NCBI GenBank assembly: GCA_905479615.1
Contig: CAJQNH010000025.1
Span: forward strand, 1 to 16,489
Length of the DNA: 16,489 bases
Origin: an uncultured Eudoraea sp.
GTDB taxonomy: Bacteria; Bacteroidota; Bacteroidia; Flavobacteriales; Flavobacteriaceae
Direction: 5' to 3'
Position numbers and translations under genes: made by a program. The stretch's first letter is position 1, and each line of letters starts with the position of its first letter. Under the pieces are notes generated by a model, which was not told the DNA's origin, made no database searches, and worked only from the letters and a program-made list of their open reading frames with translations. Below, piece after piece: positions 1 through 6,898 of the stretch.

Positions 1-2006
1 GCCCTGGCCCAATATAGGCCTAAATAAAAATGACTTCCTCTGGTATCCAATTCACCTACTTTTCTTGATGGCGATTTATCGTTATCCAAAAATTCTTCAG
101 TGGCTTTATCCAGTGCTTTGGCCAAAACTAAAGCCTTGATATTGTTATTTTTATTTCCATAAAAGTCGAGCGATACACTAAGTGCTAAAAATTCACCTAA
201 TGAATCCCATCTCAAATGACCTTCTTCAAGGAATTGCTCAACATGTTTTGGAGCAGAACCCCCGGCTCCGGTTTCAAACAATCCGCCACCATTCATTAAG
301 GGCACAATAGAAAGCATTTTAGCACTGGTTCCAACTTCTAGAATAGGAAACAGGTCAGTTAAATAATCTCTCAAAACATTCCCCGACACCGAGATGGTAT
401 CTTTGCCCTGGATAATCCGATTTAGTGTAAAATTTGTAGCTTCTACGGGTGACAATATTCTGATATCCAATCCTGAAGTATCATTTTCAGGAAGATATTG
501 GTTAACTTTTTTAATCAGTTCTGCATCGTGAGCACGTTCCTTATCCAGCCAGAATACAGCAGGAGTGTTCGAAGTTCTTGCCCTGGTTACAGCAAGTTTT
601 ACCCAATCCTGAATTGGAGCATCTTTAACCTGACACATTCTCCATATATCACCTGCTTCAACTTTATGTTTTAAAAGTTCTTCTCCTGTGAGCTTATCAA
701 TAACACTTACAAAACCACCCTTTTTAATTTCGAACGTTTTGTCATGTGAGCCATATTCTTCTGCTTTCTGAGCCATAAGGCCAACATTAGGTACAGTCCC
801 CATGGTGCGGGGATCAAAAGCCCCGTTCTTTTTGCAAAAATCTATAGTAGCTTTATAAACCCCTGCGTAGCTACTATCAGGGATTATGGCTTTAGTATCC
901 TGGAGTTTTCCTTCCGTATTCCACATTTGACCCGAAGTACGGATCATGGCAGGCATTGATGCATCAATAATGATGTCGCTTGGTACATGGAGGTTAGTAA
1001 TTCCTTTTTCAGAATTTACCATGGCAAGATCGGGACCATCTTGCAGGGCTTTCATTATATCTTCCTCAATTTCTTTTCTTTTATTCTCGGGAAGGTTATT
1101 TAATTTTTCATAAAGCATTTCGAGACCATCATTAGAACTGATGCCAATTTCCTCAAAAAGCTCTGTATACTTGTTAAACAATTCAGCAAAATAAACTTCC
1201 ATTACATGACCAAAAATAATAGGGTCTGAAACTTTCATCATAGTGGCTTTCAGATGTACTGAGAATAGGACTCCTTTTTCTTTTGCATCTGCAAGCTGTT
1301 CTTTCAGGAAATTAAGGAGAGCTATTTTACTCAATACTGTTGCATCAATAATCTCACCTTCCAGTAAAGTTATTTTTTCTTTTAAAATTGTTTCAGAATC
1401 GTCATTAGCCCATAATACAATTTTAACATCAGTCGCTTTTTGAATTGTTAGTGATTTTTCATTGGATTTAAAATCCCCTTCCGACATGGTAGCTACATGA
1501 GTCTTTGAATTTGTATCCCAGGCCCCCATTGAATGTGGATTTTTCCTGGCATAATTCTTTATAGGTATTGGAGCCCTCCTATCAGAATTACCTTCTCGTA
1601 ATACGGGATTTACAGCACTACCCTTGATACGGTCATATCTGGATTTAATCTCTAAACCTTTTGCATTTTTAGGCTCATCAGGATAATCTGGTAGTTTGTA
1701 TCCTTTATTTTGAAGCTCTGCAATAGCATCTTTTAATTGAGGGATTGATGCACTAATATTTGGTAGCTTAATAATATTTGCTTCCGGGGTTTTTGCCAAG
1801 TTACCCAATTCGGTAAGATCATCAGGGGCCTGTTGGTCCTCGCCTAAAAAATCCGGAAAAATTGCCAAAATCCTGCTTGCCAGAGAGATGTCCTTTACTT
1901 CAATGGCTACACCAGCTGTTTTAGTGAATGCCTCTACTATGGGTAAAAATGATTGGGTTGCCAAAGCCGGTGCCTCGTCGGTTTTAGTGTATATTATTCT
2001 GGGCAT
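1..2006 (-). CDS. icd: NADP-dependent isocitrate dehydrogenase, monomeric type (C-terminus cut by window edge)
   Basis: This cytoplasmic TCA-cycle enzyme oxidises isocitrate to 2-oxoglutarate and CO2 with NADP. Translating the minus strand from the ATG at 2006-2004 (MPRIIYTKTDEAP) gives 668 uninterrupted codons to the window edge. The monomeric IDH family is about 740 residues, so roughly 70 C-terminal residues are missing. Family-typical stretches are visible: ANIIKLPNISASIPQLKDAI near residue 80, NPVLREGNSDRRAP near 135, DGPDLAMVNSEKG near 330, PDSSYAGVYKATIDFCKKNG near 380, then GAFDPRTMGTVPNVGLMAQK and NGGGLFETGAGGSAPKHVEQ. This monomeric form is unrelated in length to the dimeric 40-45 kDa IDH. 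It stands alone here, about 740 bp from the next annotated gene, with its own candidate promoter at 2036-2043. Identity is secure; only the far C-terminus cannot be inspected. Confidence 0.96.
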   Translation of the reverse strand, partial: MPRIIYTKTDEAPALATQSFLPIVEAFTKTAGVAIEVKDISLASRILAIFPDFLGEDQQAPDDLTELGNLAKTPEANIIKLPNISASIPQLKDAIAELQNKGYKLPDYPDEPKNAKGLEIKSRYDRIKGSAVNPVLREGNSDRRAPIPIKNYARKNPHSMGAWDTNSKTHVATMSEGDFKSNEKSLTIQKATDVKIVLWANDDSETILKEKITLLEGEIIDATVLSKIALLNFLKEQLADAKEKGVLFSVHLKATMMKVSDPIIFGHVMEVYFAELFNKYTELFEEIGISSNDGLEMLYEKLNNLPENKRKEIEEDIMKALQDGPDLAMVNSEKGITNLHVPSDIIIDASMPAMIRTSGQMWNTEGKLQDTKAIIPDSSYAGVYKATIDFCKKNGAFDPRTMGTVPNVGLMAQKAEEYGSHDKTFEIKKGGFVSVIDKLTGEELLKHKVEAGDIWRMCQVKDAPIQDWVKLAVTRARTSNTPAVFWLDKERAHDAELIKKVNQYLPENDTSGLDIRILSPVEATNFTLNRIIQGKDTISVSGNVLRDYLTDLFPILEVGTSAKMLSIVPLMNGGGLFETGAGGSAPKHVEQFLEEGHLRWDSLGEFLALSVSLDFYGNKNNNIKALVLAKALDKATEEFLDNDKSPSRKVGELDTRGSHFYLGLYWAR

Positions 2007-2035
2007 AGATTAAAGAGAATTTGTTTAAAGCGCAG

Positions 2036-2043
2036 CAAATATA
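2036..2043 (-). promoter_or_regulatory. Candidate -7 promoter element for isocitrate dehydrogenase
   Basis: The minus strand reads TATATTTG here, a full match to the Bacteroidota -7 consensus TAnnTTTG. It lies 30 bp upstream of the IDH start codon, giving a leader of roughly 20-25 nt. I do not see a clean TTG -33 element at the usual 17-23 nt spacing, only T-rich sequence, so this rests on the -7 match and its position. Confidence 0.5.
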
Positions 2044-2143
2044 CAATTTTAACAGGTCATAAAACTACCGTTTTTTAAAGTTTAATTGAAGTTAAGGTAG
2101 CTTGTCAAAAGAATGAAAGATAAGGGGCAAATAATAAAAAACA

Positions 2144-2181
2144 AAAGCCATATCATTGTACAAGTACATTGACATGGCTTT
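2144..2181 (-). terminator. Strong hairpin terminator of a small minus-strand transcript
   Basis: This is a nearly perfect inverted repeat. The outer arms AAAGCCAT (2144-2151) and ATGGCTTT (2174-2181) continue inward through two single mismatches to GTAC on each side of the centre. On the minus strand the stem is followed by TTTTGTTTTTTATT, which is the layout of an intrinsic terminator. It sits 10 bp past the last stop of the small reading frame at 2192-2350 and about 570 bp below the end of the 2750-4084 gene. That gene has its own hairpin at 2703-2726, so this terminator probably ends a different transcript. The A/T tracts on both sides could let it also work on the plus strand, but no plus-strand gene approaches it. 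Confidence 0.7.
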
Positions 2182-2191
2182 CTAGAAATAG

Positions 2192-2350
2192 TCAGCAAAC
2201 TTTTTGTTCTGTACCGGAGTACAGTACTGCAACCATTGATTGCATTTGACTAACTAAATCAACGTTTGAATCTTTCTCTGTTCTTAATTTTTCAACCAAG
2301 CAACATCTGAAGGTTTCTTCTCATTGTTTTAATTCACTTATCTTAAACAT
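2192..2350 (-). pseudogene. Tiny reading frame with an in-frame TGA, ending just before a terminator (unrecognised)
   Basis: From the ATG at 2350 the frame reads MFKISELKQ, then TGA at 2323-2321, then 42 further sense codons to a TGA at 2194-2192. The second part begins EETFRCCLVEKLRTEKDSNV and ends MVAVLYSGTEQKVC. Its codon use resembles the neighbouring genes, and the terminator hairpin starts 10 bp later. The internal TGA overlaps an ATG (2324-2322) as ATGA; that start opens a 10-codon peptide, MRRNLQMLLG. Possible readings are a small gene killed by a nonsense mutation, two coupled leader peptides, translation from a non-ATG start after the TGA, a recoded TGA, or a non-coding RNA with chance reading frames. 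An in-frame TAA lies 18 nt upstream of the ATG and there is no convincing ribosome site. I do not recognise the peptide. Confidence 0.3.
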
Positions 2351-2444
2351 ACAACCTAAGCTATAAATTTAACGTAAATAAACCCACATACATCCGGAAA
2401 ACTACAGCTCTCCTTTGTTACGCTCATCTATGGTTAAAATCTGG

Positions 2445-2528
2445 TAATGAATTACCCTACTTTAATTTTAAGACTAAACAATAATATACAGAACGTCAAC
2501 TCTATAATGGTTTTAATGATTTACCCTA
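2445..2528 (-). repeat. Direct repeat of a 15-mer, two copies 69 bp apart
   Basis: The minus strand carries TAGGGTAAATCATTA at 2528-2514 and TAGGGTAATTCATTA at 2459-2445, with one difference in 15 bases. Both lie between a candidate promoter (2556-2586) and the small reading frame at 2350. They would therefore be in the 5' part of that transcript, or form a pair of binding sites. The 69-bp centre-to-centre distance is between six and seven helical turns. No such copies were noticed elsewhere in the window. Function is unknown. Confidence 0.55.
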
Positions 2529-2555
2529 GACAGGTATATCTCTTAAACCATGAAA

Positions 2556-2586
2556 TAAATATACACCATTCTTAAGCAAAAATCAA
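2556..2586 (-). promoter_or_regulatory. Candidate promoter of the small minus-strand transcript
   Basis: On the minus strand, TTG at 2586-2584 is followed after 20 nt by TATATTTA at 2563-2556. This fits the Bacteroidota pattern TTG, 17-23 nt, TAnnTTTG, with a mismatch in the last base. A start near 2550 would give a transcript of about 400 nt ending at the 2144-2181 hairpin. Just upstream, GTTTATGAAC (2613-2622) and GTTCATAAC (2640-2648) form an imperfect inverted repeat that could be an operator. The rest of 2182-2702 is AT-rich and shows no longer reading frame on either strand. Confidence 0.35.
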
Positions 2587-2702
2587 TATTTTTAAGAATT
2601 TAAAAATCAACAGTTTATGAACTTCATTTATAAACAATTGTTCATAACTACGAAGTTTACGATTTTTTGATATGGGGCTATTCAACAGGCCATAATAATG
2701 CA

Positions 2703-2726
2703 AATCGGCTTCAAGTGAGGCCGATT
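2703..2726 (-). terminator. Hairpin terminator of the CarboxypepD_reg-like gene
   Basis: Arms AATCGGC (2703-2709) and GCCGATT (2720-2726) pair perfectly, extend by two more pairs past a mismatch, and close on a 4-nt loop. The hairpin starts 23 bp after the stop codon of the gene at 2750-4084. The tail on the minus strand (TTGCATTATTATGG) is only moderately T-rich, so it may be an inefficient terminator or a 3'-end-stabilising stem. Confidence 0.5.
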
Positions 2727-2749
2727 AAAGATTAATTCTTAAACTAACA

Positions 2750-4084
2750 TTAAGGTATGGATTCCCCTCCGTCAGTCTTAGACTTTTTTAACTGTCGTTG
2801 TATTTTCTTGATAGCAGATTCAATCGATTTTTCGGGTTCTATGATATTGTATTCCCCCCAGAAATCCGGATCTGTAAAACCAACAGCGGCCTCACTAAGA
2901 ATAATGGAGGACTTTAATCTATCCTTATTTTTAGGTACATCACCCCCAATATTTTTTTCCCAGTCCGTCACTGCCATTTCTGCGCTCATACTATAAACGG
3001 AATTGAACAGCTTTTTATCCCAATTGATTTTAAACTCTAAAAGGACGTTACTATATCCATAATACCATCTTCCGTTTTTTTCCCTATAATCTACTCTATA
3101 GGCAATTTCAACAGGGTAAACTCTTGCATTGCGGGGTTTTTTTCTAACAAACATCTTACTGGCCTTTTCCTTATCTGTAATGTTTAAAGAATAAATAGCG
3201 CTGGTAAGAATTTTGTTTTGGGCGTCAATAAATAATTTACCCATATAAAGAGGATCAATTATATCATCACGTTGTTTAAAATTTATGACGTAAATCAATT
3301 TGTCATTTATCCTCGTGGTTCTTTCAAAACTAAAGTCATAATTATCCATGGTGACTTCATTAAAGATATATTCCGGATACTTCATAATATCTACATAAAG
3401 TGCATTAAAAGGCCCCCCCTGTAGTTTGAGTGCCAGGGTGTCCAGTTTGCTGTAATCTGTACTTTTTCTGGCTTTATAGAGCTGTACCGCATCTTTTTGT
3501 CCGGAAGAATAGGAGGATTTATAAATGTTCACCACAGCCTCTGAAAGAGATACATTTTTCTTTCTTTTTTTAATAGTTTCCCGGTAAAATGCGGTCATAA
3601 GCGTAGGGTCTTCAAAGTAATTCTCCCCTTTTTTTCTCAGCGTTTCTTTAACCAGGTTACGGGCATTTTTAGGAATAACAACATTAACTTCATCTAATTT
3701 AGTGATCGAGACTGCCAAGGCAATTTTATTGTTATTTTCCTTCAATTGATCCAAAGGAATTACGGAAGTTTTATATCCTAAAAAGGCTACAATAATATTC
3801 CCCTGTTTGATGCTTGTTGGAATTTTTAATAAAAATTTACCCTCGGTATTTGTTATCGTGCTAATATTACTTCCTTCCAGGGTTAGCGTGGCAAATACAA
3901 GTGGTTTGTTGTTCTGACCATCAACTACCTCTCCTTTGAATTGGTTGAATAATGTTACTTCCTGAGGGTTGTCCTGGAAGAATGAGGATGCATGCAGTGT
4001 TGCAGGTAATCCCATTAACAAAATAATTCCAGTTATTGTCGATAAAAGAATATTATTGGATTTACTTAATAATATATTTTTCAT
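2750..4084 (-). CDS. Exported protein with CarboxypepD_reg-like domain, function unknown
   Basis: This 444-residue protein begins with a basic, hydrophobic signal sequence (MKNILLSKSNN, then a hydrophobic run to about residue 32, LPATLHA). Residues about 48-135 form a CarboxypepD_reg-like beta-sandwich: FKGEVVDGQNNKPLVFATLT, then TNTEGKFLLKIP and VAFLGYKT. This domain is common in Bacteroidota envelope proteins and is the same fold found at the N-terminus of TonB-dependent SusC-like receptors. No plug or barrel follows. The rest (about 140-444) is a larger domain with motifs such as PTLMTAFYRETIKKR, GGPFNALYVDIMKYPEY and LYMGKLFIDAQNKILTSAIY, seen in uncharacterised flavobacterial proteins and reminiscent of DUF5686-type outer-membrane-associated proteins. 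The C-terminus is charged. It appears monocistronic, with a palindrome upstream (4108-4123) and a hairpin downstream (2703-2726). Periplasmic or outer-membrane-associated location is inferred; no enzymatic role is proposed. Confidence 0.85.
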   Translation of the reverse strand: MKNILLSKSNNILLSTITGIILLMGLPATLHASSFFQDNPQEVTLFNQFKGEVVDGQNNKPLVFATLTLEGSNISTITNTEGKFLLKIPTSIKQGNIIVAFLGYKTSVIPLDQLKENNNKIALAVSITKLDEVNVVIPKNARNLVKETLRKKGENYFEDPTLMTAFYRETIKKRKKNVSLSEAVVNIYKSSYSSGQKDAVQLYKARKSTDYSKLDTLALKLQGGPFNALYVDIMKYPEYIFNEVTMDNYDFSFERTTRINDKLIYVINFKQRDDIIDPLYMGKLFIDAQNKILTSAIYSLNITDKEKASKMFVRKKPRNARVYPVEIAYRVDYREKNGRWYYGYSNVLLEFKINWDKKLFNSVYSMSAEMAVTDWEKNIGGDVPKNKDRLKSSIILSEAAVGFTDPDFWGEYNIIEPEKSIESAIKKIQRQLKKSKTDGGESIP

Positions 4085-4107
4085 GATCTAGATTTTTAAA
4101 AACTATA

Positions 4108-4123
4108 GTTGTAAAATTACAAC
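4108..4123 (-). promoter_or_regulatory. Perfect 16-bp palindrome upstream of the 4084 gene, possible operator
   Basis: GTTGTAA and TTACAAC flank a 2-bp centre and make a perfect palindrome whose near edge is 23 bp from the ATG at 4084. It abuts a -7-like TAGTTTTT. A bound dimeric regulator here would block transcription initiation. The AT-rich composition makes chance occurrence possible. Confidence 0.35.
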
Positions 4124-4320
4124 CCATTTTACTCTAATTTAATGATTTTGATCATCCCATATTGTTAATATTTCATAAATATTTTATTAAAATAGTGCCG
4201 CATTAATTTTTAAGACAAACAATGTTTCTAAAGAAATATGTTGATTTGATACTCATAGCATATGATAATTTATTTCGCTTAAATTTTGAATATTCCCGTA
4301 GAATCTAATAATACTGGTAA

Positions 4321-4363
4321 TTAAAATAAAAATATAAGCAGCAAAGTACATTTCTTCGCTGCT
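4321..4363 (-). terminator. Intrinsic terminator of the symporter-inositol oxygenase operon
   Basis: On the minus strand a 10-bp stem (AGCAGCGAAG with CTTTGCTGCT, one G.U pair) closes a 7-nt loop and is followed by TATATTTTTATTTT. It starts 27 bp after the TAG stop of the inositol oxygenase gene. GC-rich stem, short loop and T-rich tail are the classical layout. Confidence 0.75.
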
Positions 4364-4390
4364 CTAAGACATTCTCATTAAGTTCTTATA

Positions 4391-5209
4391 CTACCAATAG
4401 ATTGGGCCTTTTCCGAGGTACTTTTCAGCTATGGGTAAATAATAATCCTTAATTTCTTCCAGATCATAGGTTTTATTGCATTTAGTGTAGAGGTCATATT
4501 TATTGAAATCTCCTATCCAATCTAAATATTCTTTGTCTTTATCACAGAGTAGAGCAGTATAACTTCCACCGCTATGCCACGGGTAGAAGGAATGATACCT
4601 TATCATGGCCATTCCTTCTTCCGGAATTAGGTTTCCCTTATGGTGCAGTAATACCTGAAATAGATATTCATCATGTCCCCATGCAAGAGTAAGATTATTC
4701 AGACCGCAATGTTTTTCATATATTCCTAATTCAGAATTATATCTGGAATCTCTCATATCTGGATTAAGTTGATTGAATTCTGGGTAAACACAAGATTCCG
4801 GCAGCGCACAACCAACTACAAAAACATCACCAACCATTCCCCATTGTTCGTTCTGACTTGTTCCATCTTCATCGTTTCCCCAAAGAAACATCACTTTCCC
4901 TAAATCGTGTATCAGCCCAACTAATTGCATCCAATCTGGTCGCTTATCCTCTCTTATTGCCTCAGCACTTTGAATAAGATGCTGTACATTAGGCAAATCC
5001 AAATCAGGGTCGCTCACGTCAATGAGGTCATTTAAATGTATCATTGCATCCCAGAGATCCATAGGCTTATTAAACATCAAATACTTCCTTTGCATATCTT
5101 GAACATATCCAAAGGTTTGTCTTTCCCGCATTTTACGATAATGGTCTCGCACTGCAGCATTTACATCTAGTTCATTATAATTTCTAAAGACTTTTTCCAT
5201 ACTATACAT
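4391..5209 (-). CDS. miox: myo-inositol oxygenase (MIOX), non-heme diiron enzyme
   Basis: MIOX cleaves the ring of myo-inositol with O2 to give D-glucuronate. The 272-residue protein is close to the animal enzyme in length and motifs. Predicted diiron ligands are all present: H77 (PNVQHLIQSAEAIR), H101 and D102 (HDLGK), H179 (WGHDEYLF), H206 (IRYHSFYPWH) and D239 (FNKYDLYTK). K105 of HDLGK is the conserved substrate-contacting lysine. The spacing matches mammalian H98, H123/D124, H194, H220 and D253. It is cytoplasmic, with no signal sequence. The start overlaps the symporter stop by 8 bp. A second ATG at 5200 (MEKVFRN) lies 10 nt after AGGA, a better ribosome-site distance, so the true start may be three codons later. 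Translational coupling to the symporter is likely. No glucuronate isomerase or other downstream enzyme is in the window. Confidence 0.95.
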   Translation of the reverse strand: MYSMEKVFRNYNELDVNAAVRDHYRKMRERQTFGYVQDMQRKYLMFNKPMDLWDAMIHLNDLIDVSDPDLDLPNVQHLIQSAEAIREDKRPDWMQLVGLIHDLGKVMFLWGNDEDGTSQNEQWGMVGDVFVVGCALPESCVYPEFNQLNPDMRDSRYNSELGIYEKHCGLNNLTLAWGHDEYLFQVLLHHKGNLIPEEGMAMIRYHSFYPWHSGGSYTALLCDKDKEYLDWIGDFNKYDLYTKCNKTYDLEEIKDYYLPIAEKYLGKGPIYW

Positions 5210-6800
5210 TTCCTAGTAAAAGGTACAAAATAATCGTGAATACTACCAAAAACAGGCTAAACGGTCTCGCAAATTTCCACGGTTTCAGGTTTAATATTCC
5301 TGCATCTTTAATGACAAAAGTCTCCTTATTTGGGAAAAACCGGGATATTAAAAGCATTACACCAATATTTAGTACAAATTCAATTCCCCATATATGTACA
5401 AAATGCAGATCAACTTCCAGAATATAATAGCTTACGATATAGAATAACAAGCCAAATGCCAAGCCGGTTTTCGCTCCTGCAGCAGAAACATTTGGCAGTA
5501 AAAATCCTGCTATAATGACACTTGCAATTGGGATAAAGAAAATGCCGTTAAGTTGCTGCAATAGTTGATAAAGGCCTTCCGGAGCATTGGCTACAAAAGG
5601 TGCTATTCCAATGGCGAAAACGGCCAGTAAGGCTGAGGTCCATTTGCCTATATTTACGAGTCTTCTTTCCCCGGCATTTTTTTGGATATAGCGTTTAAAT
5701 ATACCCAGACTGAAAACTGTGGCCGCACTATTTAGGGCACTGTTGAAAGTAGTGAGTATGGCCCCCATCATTACCGCAACAAAGAACCCTGTTAACCAGT
5801 CTGGTAATACCATTTTTACAAGATTAGGGTAAACACTATCAGGATTATCATAAAATTCTTCTCCAAAGTAATAAAACCCAATAAGGCCTGGAAGTACTAT
5901 TACCAGAGGAACCAGTATTTTCAAAAGCCCGGTAAACAATAATCCTTTTTGAGCTTCCTTTAGATTTACGGCCCCAAGCACCCTCTGGATAATTGACTGG
6001 TGCATGGTCCAGAAATAGATCTGGTTTATCATTAAACCTGTGAAGATTACTTCAAAGGGCAATATAGCCGACCTTGATCCCGGCCCAACCCCTGTTTCTT
6101 GGCTTACAACATTAAATTTACCAGGGTTTTTCTCAAAGACTTTGCTTATTCCTTCTGCCAGGTTTCCGTCTCCAATACTCCAAAGTGCCAAAATAGGAAC
6201 AAGCAAACCGGCTACAAGGAGGCCAAACCCGTTTATGGTGTCTGTGTATGCAACCATTTTAAGTCCGCCAAATATGGCATAAAGAGCGCCTAGACTTCCA
6301 ACGCTTAGTATAGTTATCCAAATTCCTTCTTTCTGACTTACATTCAGTAGTTCTGAAATTTCAAATATGGCTTCTATATTTAATGCTCCGGTATATAGTA
6401 CTATAGGTAAAAGTGTGGCTACAAAAGATATGATAAGCAATAGCGCAACAAGGGTTCTTGTTAGGCCATCAAAGCGTTTTTCCAAAAATTCCGGAATCGT
6501 CGTCAGACCCATTTTTAAGTACCGAGGTGCAAAATATAAGGCTGCAATTACCAAAGCTAATGCGGATGTGACCTCCCATGCTACTATAATGGCGCCATTT
6601 TTATATGCGGAACCATTCATTCCCACAAGGTGCTCTGTAGAAATATTGGTTAATAGTAATGAGCCGGCAATAATTACACCTGTGAGTGATCTTCCTCCCA
6701 GAAAATAACCGTCTTTGGAATTTAATTTATCCCGGCGAAGTTTCCAGGTAGCATACAAGGCAACGAAGCCGGTAAAAATAATGAAGGTCAGAAATGTCAT
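5202..6800 (-). CDS. Sodium/solute symporter (SSS family), probable inositol or sugar uptake
   Basis: This inner-membrane Na+-coupled importer of the SSS/SLC5 family has about 13-14 hydrophobic segments over 532 residues. Family signatures include FLGGRSLTG near the N-terminus, LTNISTEHLVGMNG, WEVTSALALV, TTIPEFLEKRF, FGGLKMVAYTD, the SGLT-like stretch FWTMHQSIIQRVLGAVNLKE, and NSALNSAATVFSLGIF with the Ser-rich helix that helps bind Na+. I chose the ATG at 6800 (MTFLTFIIF), because the longer frame starts with a TTG at 6824 and adds only eight residues. The stop overlaps the start of the inositol oxygenase gene, so the two form one operon. That pairing makes myo-inositol or a related polyol the most likely substrate, though sequence alone cannot exclude a sugar. 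A hairpin covers the start codon (6799-6819). Confidence 0.9.
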   Translation of the reverse strand: MTFLTFIIFTGFVALYATWKLRRDKLNSKDGYFLGGRSLTGVIIAGSLLLTNISTEHLVGMNGSAYKNGAIIVAWEVTSALALVIAALYFAPRYLKMGLTTIPEFLEKRFDGLTRTLVALLLIISFVATLLPIVLYTGALNIEAIFEISELLNVSQKEGIWITILSVGSLGALYAIFGGLKMVAYTDTINGFGLLVAGLLVPILALWSIGDGNLAEGISKVFEKNPGKFNVVSQETGVGPGSRSAILPFEVIFTGLMINQIYFWTMHQSIIQRVLGAVNLKEAQKGLLFTGLLKILVPLVIVLPGLIGFYYFGEEFYDNPDSVYPNLVKMVLPDWLTGFFVAVMMGAILTTFNSALNSAATVFSLGIFKRYIQKNAGERRLVNIGKWTSALLAVFAIGIAPFVANAPEGLYQLLQQLNGIFFIPIASVIIAGFLLPNVSAAGAKTGLAFGLLFYIVSYYILEVDLHFVHIWGIEFVLNIGVMLLISRFFPNKETFVIKDAGILNLKPWKFARPFSLFLVVFTIILYLLLGNV

Positions 6801-6819
6801 TGCTTTAAAAATAAGCAAT
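6799..6819 (-). promoter_or_regulatory. Inverted repeat at the symporter start codon
   Basis: ATTGCTT (6799-6805) and AAGCAAT (6813-6819) are perfect 7-bp arms around an all-A/T 7-nt loop. The repeat includes two of the three bases of the ATG at 6798-6800, so in RNA the hairpin would partly hide the start codon. It could reduce translation of the symporter or act as a DNA operator. The stem is short and AT-rich, so the effect may be small. Confidence 0.3.
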
Positions 6820-6831
6820 ACCAATTAAAAG

Positions 6832-6870
6832 GATATGCTCTCTCCCAATAAAATAGAAAAAGAGCATATC
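6832..6870 (-). terminator. Hairpin between the DinB-fold gene and the symporter operon
   Basis: GATATGCTCT (6832-6841) and AGAGCATATC (6861-6870) form a perfect 10-bp stem with a 19-nt loop, 28 bp past the stop of the DinB-fold gene. On the minus strand it is followed by CTTTTAATT, a short T-rich tail. It probably ends or attenuates the DinB-fold transcript and separates it from the symporter-inositol oxygenase operon. The large loop makes it weaker than the terminator at 4321-4363. Confidence 0.5.
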
Positions 6871-6898
6871 AATTATCCTTCTTTATGTAAGGAAAATA

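Larger units (their letters stand above)
4085..4390. other. Intergenic region with no gene
   Basis: This 306-bp AT-rich spacer lies between the inositol oxygenase gene and the CarboxypepD_reg-like gene. It contains the terminator at 4321-4363, the palindrome at 4108-4123, and a short AT-only inverted repeat, AATATTT/AAATATT, at 4167-4183. I see no reading frame or RNA gene in it. The promoter of the 4084 gene should lie here. The best -7-like sequence is TAGTTTTT on the minus strand just downstream of the palindrome, one base off TAnnTTTG. Confidence 0.6.

Noticed and set aside
2192..2350. Selenocysteine at the in-frame TGA
   Set aside because: Only a weak 4-bp stem follows the TGA, no selenoprotein family is recognised, and no Sec machinery is in the window; kept only as a remote option in the finding on this frame.
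2757..2996. Plus-strand reading frame of 79 codons
   Set aside because: Fully antisense to the 3' end of the CarboxypepD_reg-like gene, whose frame is clearly the real one.
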